Of a stretch of 64,000 bases of DNA, positions 20,247 to 30,700 are shown in pieces. The stretch lies in assembly GCA_035196065.1 (NCBI GenBank), contig CP136575.1, positions 2,148,769 to 2,212,768 of the forward strand, written 5' to 3'. Source of the stretch: Sphingobium sp. GTDB lineage: Bacteria; Pseudomonadota; Alphaproteobacteria; Sphingomonadales; Sphingomonadaceae. Within the stretch, counting starts at the first letter, position 1. Every line of letters starts with the position of its first letter. The notes beneath the pieces are model-generated. The model saw only the letters and a list, made by a program, of their open reading frames with translations, was not told where the DNA came from and made no database searches. A program made the position numbers and the translations under genes.

Positions 20247-21233
20247 ATGCGCGACGGATTTGGACGCCAGATCGACTATTTACGGATATCGGTTACAGAC
20301 CGGTGCAATTTCCGTTGCCATTATTGCATGCCCGAACAGCAGACCTTTCTGCCGCGGATTGAATTGCTCGATTATGCCGAGATAGCCCTGCTATCCGACC
20401 GGTTTATCGATCATGGCATTCGCAAGATTCGGCTGACCGGCGGGGAGCCGCTTGTGCGGCGTGATATTGGGCTGTTGATGCGGCAGTTGGGAACCCATGT
20501 CGCGACTGGACGTCTTGATGAATTGACACTCACGACCAACGGCAGCCGCCTGCGCGCCCATGCCGACGACATCCTGGCCGCCAATATCCGCCGGATCAAT
20601 GTCAGCCTCGACAGTCTTCACGCCGACCGATTTGCCACAATCACACGGGGCGGGCAGTTGAATGAGGTGCTCGACGGCATAGCTGCAGTCCGGGCGATGG
20701 GCATAGCTGTACGCATCAACATGGTTGCTCTGCGCGGCATCAATGAGGACGAGATCGTCCCTATGGTGCGCTTCTGCGGTGATAATAGCCTCGACCTTGC
20801 GGTTATCGAAACGATGCCTCTAGGCGACGGCGTAGCTGGCCGCACGGATCACTTTATTGCGCTTGAAGAGTTTTGCGCACCGCTTCACGCGCATTGGAAA
20901 CTGGATTCACTGCCGCACCGCACCGCCGGACCGGCACGATATTGGCAAATTGAACCCCTCGGCGTTCGATTGGGTCTGATCACGCCGATGAGCGACAATT
21001 TCTGCGACGATTGCAATCGCCTGAGACTGACCACTGATGGCAAAATTTACATGTGCCTGGGATCGAGCTTACATGTCGATCTTCGCGCAGCCATCCGCGA
21101 AGAAGGCGTGGCAGGGGTTGATCGCCTTTTGCAAAAGGCACTGAAATTGAAACCCGAACGCCATGATTTTGAACGCCAAATGACCGATCGGTCGCTCCGT
21201 CTTGCCCGCCATATGAATGCGACCGGCGGATGA
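20247..21233 (+). CDS. moaA: GTP 3',8-cyclase MoaA
   Basis: Radical SAM enzyme for the first step of molybdenum cofactor synthesis, converting GTP to 3',8-cyclo-GTP. The SAM-cluster cysteines are Cys20, Cys24 and Cys27 (RCNFRCHYC). The second C-terminal cluster is seen in CDDCNRLRLTTDGKIYMC, and the family's final Gly-Gly tail is present as the last two residues. The ATG at 20247 has AGGTG seven bases upstream; a GTG at 20238 is in frame and possible. No other moa genes are in the window. It overlaps nadK by four bases. Confidence 0.95.
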   Translation: MRDGFGRQIDYLRISVTDRCNFRCHYCMPEQQTFLPRIELLDYAEIALLSDRFIDHGIRKIRLTGGEPLVRRDIGLLMRQLGTHVATGRLDELTLTTNGSRLRAHADDILAANIRRINVSLDSLHADRFATITRGGQLNEVLDGIAAVRAMGIAVRINMVALRGINEDEIVPMVRFCGDNSLDLAVIETMPLGDGVAGRTDHFIALEEFCAPLHAHWKLDSLPHRTAGPARYWQIEPLGVRLGLITPMSDNFCDDCNRLRLTTDGKIYMCLGSSLHVDLRAAIREEGVAGVDRLLQKALKLKPERHDFERQMTDRSLRLARHMNATGG

Positions 21234-22006
21234 GCCGTTTTGCCCGCCTCGCATTGGTGGCATCTGCTGGTGAACCCGCCCGCGAAGCCGAACGCCAGTT
21301 GCGCGAGTTGCATGATTTTGTGCCGATTGAGGATGCCGATGCTGTCATCGCCCTCGGCGGTGATGGCTTCCTGCTGCAATTGCTGCACCGCCTGCTTGAA
21401 CAACGACGCGATCTTCCCGCCTATGGGATGAATCTGGGCACCATCGGCTTTCTGATGAACAATTGGCGTCCCGAGGAATTGCTAAATCGGTTAGAGCGCG
21501 CAAAGAGCATTTCAGTGACGCCGTTGATGGCGACGGTTGAAACCACTTCTGGCCAGCGCTTCTCGCTTCCGGCGATCAACGAAGTATCGCTGCTTAGGGA
21601 AACCCGGCAGGCCGCCAAGCTGCAGATCGATGTCAATGGCCGTACAGTTTTGGACGAATTGATCTGCGACGGCATATTGGTCGCCACGCCAGCGGGCTCG
21701 ACCGCCTATAATCTTTCGGCCAATGGACCGATTCTCCCGCTCGACAGCTCGCTGCTCGCGCTGACACCGATTAGTCCATTCCGGCCGCGCCGCTGGAAAG
21801 GCGCAATCTTGCCGGATCGCTATGTCGTGCGGCTTACCATAATGGAAAGCGGCAAACGCCCGGTCAGCGCCGTCGCAGACCAGCGCGAAATCCGCGATAT
21901 TGCGTCGGTCGAGGTTGAACTTGATCGCAATCGTTCGCTCACATTGCTTTTTGATCCCGAACATGCGCTCGATGATCGCATCGCAATGGAACAATTTGTC
22001 ACCTGA
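21230..22006 (+). CDS. nadK: NAD kinase
   Basis: Phosphorylates NAD to NADP. The 258 residues show the nucleotide-binding GGDG at 43-46, the NEVSLLRE segment that packs against the diphosphate, and the TPAGSTAYNLSANGPIL signature. This shorter form without an N-terminal extension is usual in Alphaproteobacteria. The ATG overlaps the moaA stop (ATGA), so the two are translationally coupled. The tRNA-Asn gene begins 60 bases downstream. Confidence 0.94.
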   Translation: MSRFARLALVASAGEPAREAERQLRELHDFVPIEDADAVIALGGDGFLLQLLHRLLEQRRDLPAYGMNLGTIGFLMNNWRPEELLNRLERAKSISVTPLMATVETTSGQRFSLPAINEVSLLRETRQAAKLQIDVNGRTVLDELICDGILVATPAGSTAYNLSANGPILPLDSSLLALTPISPFRPRRWKGAILPDRYVVRLTIMESGKRPVSAVADQREIRDIASVEVELDRNRSLTLLFDPEHALDDRIAMEQFVT

Positions 22007-22066
22007 GGCCTTGCATTTTGTTTCCGGCCAAGCCATAGGCGCGCCTGCCCGATGCAATCGGGCTGC

Positions 22067-22141
22067 TCCCCGGTAGCTCAGCGGTAGAGCAACCGGCTGT
22101 TAACCGGTTGGTCGGCGGTTCGAATCCGTCCCGGGGAGCCA
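22067..22141 (+). tRNA. tRNA-Asn (anticodon GTT)
   Basis: A full cloverleaf can be folded by eye: acceptor TCCCCGG (22067-22073) with CCGGGGA (22131-22137), D arm GCTC/GAGC, anticodon arm ACCGG/CCGGT around GTT at 22099-22101, and T arm GGCGG/CCGTC with one G-U pair around TTCGAAT. The discriminator is G and CCA is encoded at 22139-22141. A run of six T follows at once, which may end transcription. Confidence 0.97.
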
Positions 22142-22156
22142 GTTTTTTCCAGAAAA

Positions 22157-22897
22157 TCAGATGGTTTGCAAAAGCAGCCGGATAGCGGCGTAGCCGACCA
22201 ATATTGCGGTTACGCGGCGCAGCCATTGTGGCGGAAATAAGCGGATTCCAGCCATGCTGCCTAATTGGCCACCGATCAGCACGGCAAGCAGCAATGGCCA
22301 ATAGCTTGCTGCCGGTTCAGCAAATGATTCGATACCGCCCTTGGTCAGTTGTCCAGCAAGGCCGGTGATCGAATTCACCAAGATGAAGAGCGAAGCAAAG
22401 GCTGCGATTCGCCGTTCATCCGCCCATCGGATGAGGTGCAGCACAGGGGCCATGAATATGCCGCCGCCAATGCCAGAAAGTCCTGCAAGAAGCCCCACAA
22501 CACCCGAAAGGCCTAGAACTACCGGCTGGGGGAGCTTCATGCGCGACAGACGTTGCTGCGGCAGCAGAAGAGCAATGGCAGATAGCAGCAACGTTCCCCC
22601 CAGGATCAGGAGGAAGGTCTGTTCCTTCAGTGGCGTAAGCCCTCCGATAAAGGCCATGGGCGCTGAAATGGCCAGCATCGGCGCCATGATCTTCCAGTCG
22701 ATCAAGCCGGCGCGCCAGAAACGGATGGTACCGCCCGTGACCACGACGATGTTGCAGCAAAGCGAAATGATCGGGATCAGCTTGGGCTCAATCCCTGTAA
22801 GCGTCAGGATCGCCGTATAGGACGATCCCCCGCCAAAACCGACAGACGCATAGATGAGCGCAATAATGCCAAACAGCAGGGGCAGTATCGCGCTCAT
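22157..22897 (-). CDS. TauE/SafE-family membrane transporter
   Basis: A 246-residue integral membrane protein with about eight hydrophobic segments. The repeat-type signature IYASVGFGGGSSYTAIL near the start and its echo GLLAGLSGIGGGIFMAPVL in the second half are characteristic of the TauE/SafE (sulfite/organosulfonate exporter) family. The substrate is not deducible. It begins 12 bases after the secA stop on the same strand, so read-through from secA is possible, although there is no functional reason to link them. Confidence 0.9.
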   Translation of the reverse strand: MSAILPLLFGIIALIYASVGFGGGSSYTAILTLTGIEPKLIPIISLCCNIVVVTGGTIRFWRAGLIDWKIMAPMLAISAPMAFIGGLTPLKEQTFLLILGGTLLLSAIALLLPQQRLSRMKLPQPVVLGLSGVVGLLAGLSGIGGGIFMAPVLHLIRWADERRIAAFASLFILVNSITGLAGQLTKGGIESFAEPAASYWPLLLAVLIGGQLGSMAGIRLFPPQWLRRVTAILVGYAAIRLLLQTI

Positions 22898-22909
22898 ATC
22901 AACAGCCGA

Positions 22910-25645
22910 TCAGAATGATCCGTGGCAGTGCTTATATTTCTGGCCAGACCCGCACGGACAGGGATCATTGCGACGGATGTTGGGATTGCTGGCAAAGGGA
23001 TCGCCCTCGCCCGGATCCATCGCGACCTGCCGCGCCGGAATGGATGCGCGGATCAGGCCCAAATCTGCGCCGTCCACATCGCCGCTATCATCCTCACCGG
23101 TCAGCGGATCGAAATGGGTGGTTAGAAAATCGGGCAGTTCCGGCAGATCGCCATCCATCGACGGTGCCTGCACTACAAACTCGTTGGTCAGCATCGTTTT
23201 CACGATGTCCTCACGGATCGCAGTCAACATGCGTTCGAACAGACCAAAGCTCTCGGCCTTATATTCGTTGATCGGGTTTTTCTGCGCATAGGCGCGCAGA
23301 TAAATGACCTGACGCAAAGCATCGAGCGTCGAGAGATGCTCTTTCCAATGATGGTCCAGATTCTGGAGCAGCACCTGCTTTTCAATCTGGCGGAACAGCG
23401 TTGCGTCGATGGCGGCACGCTTTTCAGCAAGCTTTGCCACCGCTGCATCGGCAAGGCGTGTTTCAACGATTTCGGGATCGATTTCTTCTTCGGTCAACCA
23501 GCCATCAATGTCCGGCTTCATGCCAAGAATTTCGTCGGTACGTCTCTTCAGGCCATCAACATCCCATTGTTCGGGATAGGTTTCCGGCGGGCAGTTTTCG
23601 CCGACAATTGCATTAACGGTTTCTTGCAGCATATCGTCGAGGACATCATCGACCGCATCGGCATCCATGATGTCGCTGCGCTGTTCGTAAATGACCTTAC
23701 GCTGGTCATTCATCACCGTATCATATTCAACCAACTGCTTACGGATGTCGTAGTTGCGGGCCTCGACCTTTTTCTGCGCGGTTTCGATCGCGCGCGAAAG
23801 CCATTTACCGCCAATGGCTTCGCCATCTTCCAGCGAACTGTTCATCATCTTGGCAAACAGCGTTTCAGATCCGAAAATGCGCAGCAGATCATCCTCCAGG
23901 CAGAGGTAGAAGCGCGAAAGGCCGGGGTCACCCTGACGGCCAGAACGGCCACGCAGCTGGTTATCAATACGGCGGCTTTCATGCCGCTCGGTTGCCAGAA
24001 CGAAAAGCCCGCCTGCCTCAAGCACCTTGGCCTTTTCAGCCTCGATTTCGGCCTTGATCGCCGCAAGCGCTGCCTCACGTTCCGCGCCTTCAGGCATTTC
24101 GGCGAGTTCGTCGTCGATGCGATATTCAAGGTTACCGCCCAGTTTGATGTCGGTACCTCGGCCGGCCATGTTGGTGGCGATTGTTACCGCACCGAGGCGG
24201 CCTGCCTGCGCAACGATACGGGCTTCCTGTTCGTGGAAGCGGGCGTTGAGGACCGCATGCTCGACGCCTTCCTGGTTCAGATATTCCGACAGAAGCTCCG
24301 ATTTCTCGATTGAAACCGTGCCGACCAGAACGGGCTGGCCGCGGTCATTCGCTTCCTTGATCGTTTTGGCAATTGCAGCGAACTTGTCTGCGGTATTTTT
24401 GTAGAACTCGTCATTTTCGTCGATCCGCTGCACCGGCACATTGGTCGGGATTTCGACGACGTTCAGTTTGTAAATGTCGAAAAATTCCTGCGCCTCGGTC
24501 GCAGCCGTGCCTGTCATCCCCGAAATCTTGGGGTACATGCGGAAATAATTCTGGAATGTGATCGTCGCCAGCGTCTGGTTTTCGGGTTTGATCGGCACAC
24601 CTTCCTTGGCCTCGACGGCCTGGTGAAGGCCGTTCGACCAACGGCGGCCATCCATCATACGTCCGGTAAATTCGTCGATGATGATCACTTCGTCATCTTT
24701 GACGATGTAATCGGTATCGCGCTTGAACATCACATTGGCTTTGAGCGCTTGGTCAAGATGATGCACGACCTGCGTATTTTCATAATCATACAGGTTGCTG
24801 CCGATCAGAAGGCCCGCGCCTTCGAGCAGGCGCTCCGCCTTTTCGGTGCCATCTTCAGTCAGCATCACGCTGCGCTGTTTCTCGTCCTTCTCATAATCGC
24901 CTTCATCCAGCTGGAGAACGACTTCATGGACGGCGCGATACAGTTCTGACTTGTCGTCGGTCGGGCCCGAAATGATCAACGGCGTACGCGCTTCATCGAT
25001 CAGGATCGAGTCGACCTCGTCAACGATCGCATGGTTGAACGGGCGCTGCACCATCTGGTTGCGCTCATGCTTCATATTGTCGCGAAGATAGTCGAAGCCC
25101 AGCTCGTTATTGGTCGCATAGGTGATGTCGCAATTATAAGCGTCGCGCCGCTCATTCTCGGTCAGATTGGGCACGATTACGCCGGTGGAAAGGCCAAGAT
25201 AGCTGTAGATCTGACCCATCCATTCCGCGTCACGCTTTGCGAGATAGTCGTTCACGGTTACGACATGCACGCCCTTGCCTTCGATGGCGTTGAGATAGGT
25301 GGCGAGCGTTGCCACCAGGGTCTTACCTTCACCCGTGCGCATTTCGGCGATTTCGCCGCGATGGAGCACGATGCCGCCTACCATCTGCACGTCGAAATGG
25401 CGCATACCGAGCGTGCGCTTCGATGCCTCACGCACCGTCGCAAACGCCTCTGGCAGGATGTCGTCAAGGGTTTCGCCAGCCTGCAGGCGTTCGCGAAAAC
25501 GCTCCGTCTGTGCCTTCAGTTCATCATCGGAAAGCGCGGCTATCTGGTCTTCAAGAGCGTTGATCTTGCCAACAATCTTCATGATTTTCGCGACATAACG
25601 GTCGTTCGACGAACCGAACATGGATTTGGCAATTTTGCCGAGCAT
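22910..25645 (-). CDS. secA: Preprotein translocase ATPase SecA
   Basis: Motor that drives unfolded proteins through SecYEG. The 911 residues show Walker A MRTGEGKT at 102-109, the [19 protein letters not shown] block, the second nucleotide-binding fold ([27 protein letters not shown]), and a C-terminal zinc motif [14 protein letters not shown] that binds SecB or ribosomes. The start [16 protein letters not shown] matches the family. A small secreted-protein gene on the same strand ends 89 bases upstream, with hairpins in the gap, so secA translation may be regulated from there. Confidence 0.98.
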   Translation of the reverse strand: MLGKIAKSMFGSSNDRYVAKIMKIVGKINALEDQIAALSDDELKAQTERFRERLQAGETLDDILPEAFATVREASKRTLGMRHFDVQMVGGIVLHRGEIAEMRTGEGKTLVATLATYLNAIEGKGVHVVTVNDYLAKRDAEWMGQIYSYLGLSTGVIVPNLTENERRDAYNCDITYATNNELGFDYLRDNMKHERNQMVQRPFNHAIVDEVDSILIDEARTPLIISGPTDDKSELYRAVHEVVLQLDEGDYEKDEKQRSVMLTEDGTEKAERLLEGAGLLIGSNLYDYENTQVVHHLDQALKANVMFKRDTDYIVKDDEVIIIDEFTGRMMDGRRWSNGLHQAVEAKEGVPIKPENQTLATITFQNYFRMYPKISGMTGTAATEAQEFFDIYKLNVVEIPTNVPVQRIDENDEFYKNTADKFAAIAKTIKEANDRGQPVLVGTVSIEKSELLSEYLNQEGVEHAVLNARFHEQEARIVAQAGRLGAVTIATNMAGRGTDIKLGGNLEYRIDDELAEMPEGAEREAALAAIKAEIEAEKAKVLEAGGLFVLATERHESRRIDNQLRGRSGRQGDPGLSRFYLCLEDDLLRIFGSETLFAKMMNSSLEDGEAIGGKWLSRAIETAQKKVEARNYDIRKQLVEYDTVMNDQRKVIYEQRSDIMDADAVDDVLDDMLQETVNAIVGENCPPETYPEQWDVDGLKRRTDEILGMKPDIDGWLTEEEIDPEIVETRLADAAVAKLAEKRAAIDATLFRQIEKQVLLQNLDHHWKEHLSTLDALRQVIYLRAYAQKNPINEYKAESFGLFERMLTAIREDIVKTMLTNEFVVQAPSMDGDLPELPDFLTTHFDPLTGEDDSGDVDGADLGLIRASIPARQVAMDPGEGDPFASNPNIRRNDPCPCGSGQKYKHCHGSF

Positions 25646-25679
25646 AGGGAGAGCCTTTGAATAGGTAATGGTTGTTCCG

Positions 25680-25742
25680 CTGTGAAATCACAGGGCAGTT
25701 CATGTGAAGAAGGCGCATATAGCGCCAGCGAGGTTTACTCGC
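25680..25742 (-). promoter_or_regulatory. Structured spacer upstream of secA
   Basis: Three symmetric elements lie between the small secreted-protein gene and secA. The first hairpin, GCGAG/CTCGC at 25728-25742, has the stop codon of the upstream gene in its 5-base loop. The second, GGCGC/GCGCC at 25712-25726, has a TATAT loop. The third is the 14-base inverted repeat CTGTGAAATCACAG at 25680-25693. None reaches the secA ribosome-binding region by itself. They may be a weak terminator, an operator, or a translation-control region. Confidence 0.4.
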
Positions 25743-26007
25743 GCGCGCGCTCAGCCCTGCTGACGGGCGTAGACAGAGTGATGCTGCGAACCATCGCCGG
25801 AACTGCAGCCATATTCTGATCAAGCAGCCTTGACTCAACGCGGCTTGGCAGCACCTGACTGGTGTGCACGGCCGCAACAGCTGCCATGGGCTGCATCAAC
25901 TGGACCGGAGAAGCAGCGTTGGTCTGCGCAGCTGCGGAAACCGGACGCGCAGCTTCCGCTGCCGTGAACCCGGTCAACAATGCAACAATATAAAGCAGCA
26001 AACGCAT
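25735..26007 (-). CDS. Small secreted protein directly upstream of secA
   Basis: A 90-residue protein starting MRLLLYIVALLTGFTAAEA, a good Sec signal peptide with probable cleavage after AEA near residue 19. The mature part is Ala/Met/Gln-rich and low in complexity (PVQLMQPMAAVAAVHTSQV) and ends in a charged RAERARE tail. No known domain is recognised. It lies in the secA-argJ interval, where relatives often carry a peptidyl-prolyl isomerase gene. A role as a secretion monitor for SecA (SecM-like) is possible from position, but no known arrest motif is seen. The ATG at 26007 is chosen because the signal peptide starts there. Confidence 0.6.
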   Translation of the reverse strand: MRLLLYIVALLTGFTAAEAARPVSAAAQTNAASPVQLMQPMAAVAAVHTSQVLPSRVESRLLDQNMAAVPAMVRSITLSTPVSRAERARE

Positions 26008-26104
26008 TATGGGCGAAACCCCTGTCTTGATTTGTATATAGGGTTGACTTGCACTTGCGTCCATCCCCATTGCGACCCGCATATAGTAGCGGAAGTCTGT
26101 TTAA

Positions 26105-27328
26105 ATGATGTCAACATCCCCTCTTGCCCTGCCCTTCCCCGACATGCCCGAAATTGGCGGCGTGACGAAGCGCGTGGCACGGGCTCGGTACAAGGATTGG
26201 GATCGCTGCGATCTCACTTATGTCGAATTGTGCGAAGGCACGGCGGTAGCAGGGGTGACGACACGCAATATCTGCTGCTCGGCCGAGGTCGAACTGTGCC
26301 GCGACAATTTGAAAGGAGGGCTGGCGCGCGCGCTGGTCGTCAATGCCGGTAACAGCAATGCCTTCACCGGCCATCGCGGGCGTGAAGCCGTTGACGCGAT
26401 AACCGCGCAGGTGGCCGCCCATCTTGGATGCGCCCCTACCCAAGTCTTTGTATCATCGACAGGCGTGATCGGGGTGCCCCTCCCCAAGGACAAGGCAGAA
26501 GCCGGCCTGAACGCCGCCTTCACCGCTGAAACTTGCAGTTGGCAGGATATCGCCGACACGATCGGCACCACGGATACGTTCGCCAAGGGTGCAAGCGCGA
26601 GCGCGATGGTCGGTGGCAAGCGGATAGAGATAGTCGGCGTCATCAAGGGGAGCGGCATGATCGCACCCGACATGGCAACGATGCTCGGCTATATCTTCAC
26701 CGATGCGGCAATCGAGCCTGGCTTTCTTCAACATCTGCTCAGCACAAGCAATGGCGCGACCTTCAACTGCATCACCGTAGATAGCGATACTTCGACGAGC
26801 GACACCGTTCTCGCCTTTGCGACTGGCAAGGCAGGCAATGCCCCTCTCACCTGCTTCGACGATGCCGGCGCAGATGCTTTTGCCTCCGCGCTGCATGATG
26901 TCTGCCGCCAGTTGGCGCATCTTGTCGTACGTGATGGCGAAGGTGCGCAGAAGTTCATCGAAATCAACGTCACAGGCGCCGTTGCAGATGATAGCGCGCG
27001 CCGCATCGCGCTCGCCATTGCAAATTCACCACTGGTAAAAACCGCGATCGCAGGCGAAGACGCCAATTGGGGCCGGGTCGTGATGGCGGTGGGTAAGGCC
27101 GGCGAACCTGCCGATCGCGACCTGTTGTCTATCCGCTTTGGGGCAACGCTGGTCGCGCAAAATGGCCTTGCCATCGAAGGCTATGATGAGACCCCGGTTG
27201 CTGCGCATCTCAAGGGTCAGGAAATCCGCATCGGCGTCGATATCGGCCTCGGGTCAGGCAGCGCCACCGTGTGGACCTGCGACCTGACCCATGGCTATAT
27301 CAGCATCAATGCGGATTATCGCAGTTAG
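26105..27328 (+). CDS. argJ: Bifunctional ornithine acetyltransferase / N-acetylglutamate synthase ArgJ
   Basis: Arginine biosynthesis enzyme that moves the acetyl group from N-acetylornithine to glutamate, and may also use acetyl-CoA. The 407-residue precursor has the oxyanion-hole region VSSTGVIG and the self-cleavage site in MIAPDMATMLGY, where Thr192 becomes the N-terminal nucleophile of the beta chain. GEDANWGR and the C-terminal HGYISINADYRS are family signatures. Two ATGs are adjacent (26105 and 26108); GGAAG lies upstream. Its stop overlaps the convergent trxA stop. It is divergent from the small secreted-protein gene. Confidence 0.97.
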   Translation: MMSTSPLALPFPDMPEIGGVTKRVARARYKDWDRCDLTYVELCEGTAVAGVTTRNICCSAEVELCRDNLKGGLARALVVNAGNSNAFTGHRGREAVDAITAQVAAHLGCAPTQVFVSSTGVIGVPLPKDKAEAGLNAAFTAETCSWQDIADTIGTTDTFAKGASASAMVGGKRIEIVGVIKGSGMIAPDMATMLGYIFTDAAIEPGFLQHLLSTSNGATFNCITVDSDTSTSDTVLAFATGKAGNAPLTCFDDAGADAFASALHDVCRQLAHLVVRDGEGAQKFIEINVTGAVADDSARRIALAIANSPLVKTAIAGEDANWGRVVMAVGKAGEPADRDLLSIRFGATLVAQNGLAIEGYDETPVAAHLKGQEIRIGVDIGLGSGSATVWTCDLTHGYISINADYRS

Positions 27329-27645
27329 AGCGCGGCTTCGAGCCAGCTCTTGATTGCGGCCTTGGGCGCTGCGCCGACCTTTGTCTCAACAATTTCGCCA
27401 TCCTTGAACAGGATCATGGTAGGAATGCCGCGAACGCCATATTTGCCCGGCGTGTCCGGATGATCGTCAATGTTGAGCTTGGCGATCGTCACCTTCTCGC
27501 CCAGTTCCTCGCTGATTTCTTCAAGGCTGGGGCCGATCATCTTGCACGGGCCGCACCATTCGGCCCAGAAATCCACGAGCACCGGCTTGGAAGAGCCAAG
27601 CACTTCGGTTGCAAAATCATTGTCGCCAACTGCTTTGGTAGCCAT
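27325..27645 (-). CDS. trxA: Thioredoxin
   Basis: Small cytoplasmic disulfide reductase of 106 residues with the active site WCGPC (Cys31, Cys34) and the cis-Pro loop GIPTMILF. The ATG at 27645 is preferred because AAGGAGTATTTTTG lies directly upstream and it gives the usual start of the family; the frame stays open 108 bases further. It follows addA by 85 bases on the same strand, an order (addB, addA, trxA) that I associate with sphingomonads. Confidence 0.96.
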   Translation of the reverse strand: MATKAVGDNDFATEVLGSSKPVLVDFWAEWCGPCKMIGPSLEEISEELGEKVTIAKLNIDDHPDTPGKYGVRGIPTMILFKDGEIVETKVGAAPKAAIKSWLEAAL

Positions 27646-27730
27646 CAAAAATACTCCTTCTTTACCTATGATTGTATGGTCCGCGACGGCCCGTTGCAAG
27701 ACGGACGCGCCAAAGTTTTGCTTTGTCCGT

Positions 27731-30700
27731 TCAAACAGGGCGATGCGGGGCAAGATCGTTTTGGTTCAGTGCGATCATCGCAGGTGCATGGGTGTAAAGC
27801 AGTGCGGCAGATACTTTGTGTTCCGGGAATATCCGTTCGACCGCGGCAACATAATGCGCCATCTGCCGCAATTCCGATAGCGGCACATCTGCAGCCGAGC
27901 CCGGAACCCGTCGCGATGTCTTGAAATCAACGATCCTGATTTCGCGATCCACTGCCACCAGTCGGTCGATACGCCCCGACACCACCGTCTGCCCTACCAA
28001 GGCGGCAATCGGAACCTCCGCCCGGGCATCTGCGGAAAACAAGGAAATCCAGCGCGGATCATCAACAAGCTTCAATATCTGACCGATCATCTCGCCATGA
28101 TCATGGTTGCGCGATGTATCCCGCATGAGCAGCCATTGGGCCGCGTCCTGCTCAAACCGGTCGCGGCGGTCGGCAACGAACCGCTCTATCAAGCCGTGGA
28201 TTAACTTCCCGCGCTCGGCAGCAAAACGCAAAGCTGCAATCGCCGGCTTGTCGCCCGTATCGCTATCGTCAAGTTGCGAAGGTGCGAGCGGGCGTGGAGG
28301 CTGCGCTTCGGGCGCGGCAGCATCGATCAGCCATTGAGGAAGTTCCCTTTTGGGCGTGATGTTCGAGGTTGATCCAACACGGGCCGCAGCGCCGTTGTCC
28401 AAAGCCCCCCGATACAAACGCGAACGATATCCGCTGACATCCTCGATCATATGTGCGCCAATGGCATCCAATGCGCGCTCAACCGCGCAATACCAGCTAT
28501 CCGGCTTTGGCGCATCTTGCTTTGCGCCCAGACTACCGGCCATGATCAACCTTTCCTCGGCACGGGTAAGCGCGACATATAACAGCCGGTAATGCTCGTT
28601 CATCTCGCGCGCTTCACGCTCTTCCTCAATCTCGGCGAGTAGGCCGATGCGCAAATCCTTGTCGATACGCAGCAACGGCAGGTTAAGCCCGTCGCCAATT
28701 GGCAGACTAGTGCCGGGGTCGCGATTACCACGGGCTTCAGGGTCAACGGTGACATCTGCCAGAATGACGACCGGCGCCTGCAACCCCTTTGCGCCATGAA
28801 CCGTCATGATCTGCACTTCATTGCTTCCAGCAAGGCGTTCGCGTTTTATTTCGCCGGGATTGCTTTCAAACCAGTCGAGGAATTGCTGCAAAGTGCCGCT
28901 GCGCGATTGTTCGAATTCAATTGCGAGGTTGAGAAACTCCTCGATTGGAACGAGCACTTGCTCGCCGAGCCTTGCGACAAATTTCTCTCGTCCCCGCGTC
29001 GGGCCGGATAATATCTGTTCGATGAACTCGAACGGCGTCGTGAAATCCGCACTCGCCAATAGGGCGTGCAATGGCGCCAGATCATCTGCCAGGCTTTCGT
29101 CGCGCCGCAGATGCTGCCACATCGAAATCCGCTCGGAACGATAGCCATGATCAAGCAATTGCTGCTGCGTCCAACCCAGCAGAGGCGATACCAACAGGCA
29201 GGCGAGGCTCAGATCATCTTGGGGCTGCAGGGCAAAACGGATGGCGGATAGCAGATCCTGTACCGCCAGTTGTTCACCAATCTGCATCCGGTCAATCCCG
29301 GAAACCGGCACATTCAACGTGTGCAGCCGGGCAACCAAAAGCGATGCGACCTCGGTACGTTTGCGAAACAGCACCATGATGTCGCCTGGGGTCAATGGCT
29401 TGCCGCTAGCCAAAATCGGGCGCTCATCGACCAGCGCCTTGATCCTTTTTGCTAGGATAGCGGCCAGTTCGCGCTTCTCCGGGCCAAGCCATTTCTCCTC
29501 GTCGCTGTCACCTTCGTCATTTTCGTTGGCGGCCGCAGACAGGATGGGCTCGATTAATTCAACCGAGCCAATGTCGGGTTTTTCGCTAATATGATCGTCG
29601 ATGTAATCCATCAGGCCGAAACGCGCATGGCCCAGCGTATTGATCACCCCATTGACCAGCCCGAGAATGGGCTGGGTCGAGCGGAAGGAGCGCGACAGCG
29701 TCAACTGGCTGAGTTCGCGTTCCTGTTCGGCAAGGCGCATGGCATAGCGCTCGCCTGCCTCACGATAGCGGGCAGGATCGGTGCCCTGGAATCCATATAT
29801 CGCCTGCTTGAAATCACCGACCGCAAAAATGGTCCGCGGCTTTTCGCCCTTCGCGCCTTCGCCTGCAAAGAAATCGCCCGAAAGCGATTCGATGATGGCC
29901 CATTGGCGGGCATTGGTATCCTGCGCCTCGTCGACAAGGATATGGTCAATCCGCCGATCCAGCTTATAGCGCACCCATTCGGTCATGCCGTTGGTGGTCA
30001 GCAGATCGGCCGCCTTGTTGATCAAATCATCGAAATCGACCAGACCGCGCGCACGCTTGGCCGCTTCATAGCGCAGTGCAAAGGCCTTGCCGGCAAACAG
30101 CGCATTGGCAAGGCGGTCGGCATAGCGCGCTAGCGCCACCTTTTCGCTCAACGCCTTGGTCCATAGATGCAAGTCTAACGCAATGAACGCATATTCATCG
30201 TTGCCCGGCGTAAACCCCTTGGTGGCGTTCATCGGTTCGCCGTCGCCCTTCGTCCAGCAGTTATGGATCAAGTCAATCGCCAGTCCGCGCCCGATCGGGT
30301 CCATTTCCAGCCATTGCGCTATCTTGTTCGCGCGTTCTCGCCCGCGGCTTGTGCCCCATTCGACGTTAAGCTCATATACCGCCCGGATAGACGCAAGGTC
30401 GATGACTTCATCGCACAGCAGCGACGCGACCAAATCGTCGGTGTTCCCCTCCATGTCCAGGCCCAGATTGGCGCGCACAAAGGTCAACAGCCCCTGCCCT
30501 TCGGGTAACTCGCGCATGGTTGGCAGCACAGCGGCACAGCGTTGCAGGAAACTCCATGCACCATCTTCGCCCCGTTCCATGCTCAACTGGCGCAAACTAT
30601 CCGGGATGAAACCGTCGCCGCTACGATCTGCTTCTTGCGCGATTTGCGCGAGCACCTCTTTCTGCAAGTCGGCCTTGGTGCGATCATCCAGCGGCTCGAA

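Noticed and set aside
23336-24313. Open frame of 325 codons on the plus strand opposite secA
   Set aside because: Antisense to conserved SecA sequence; composition is that of a frame shadow.
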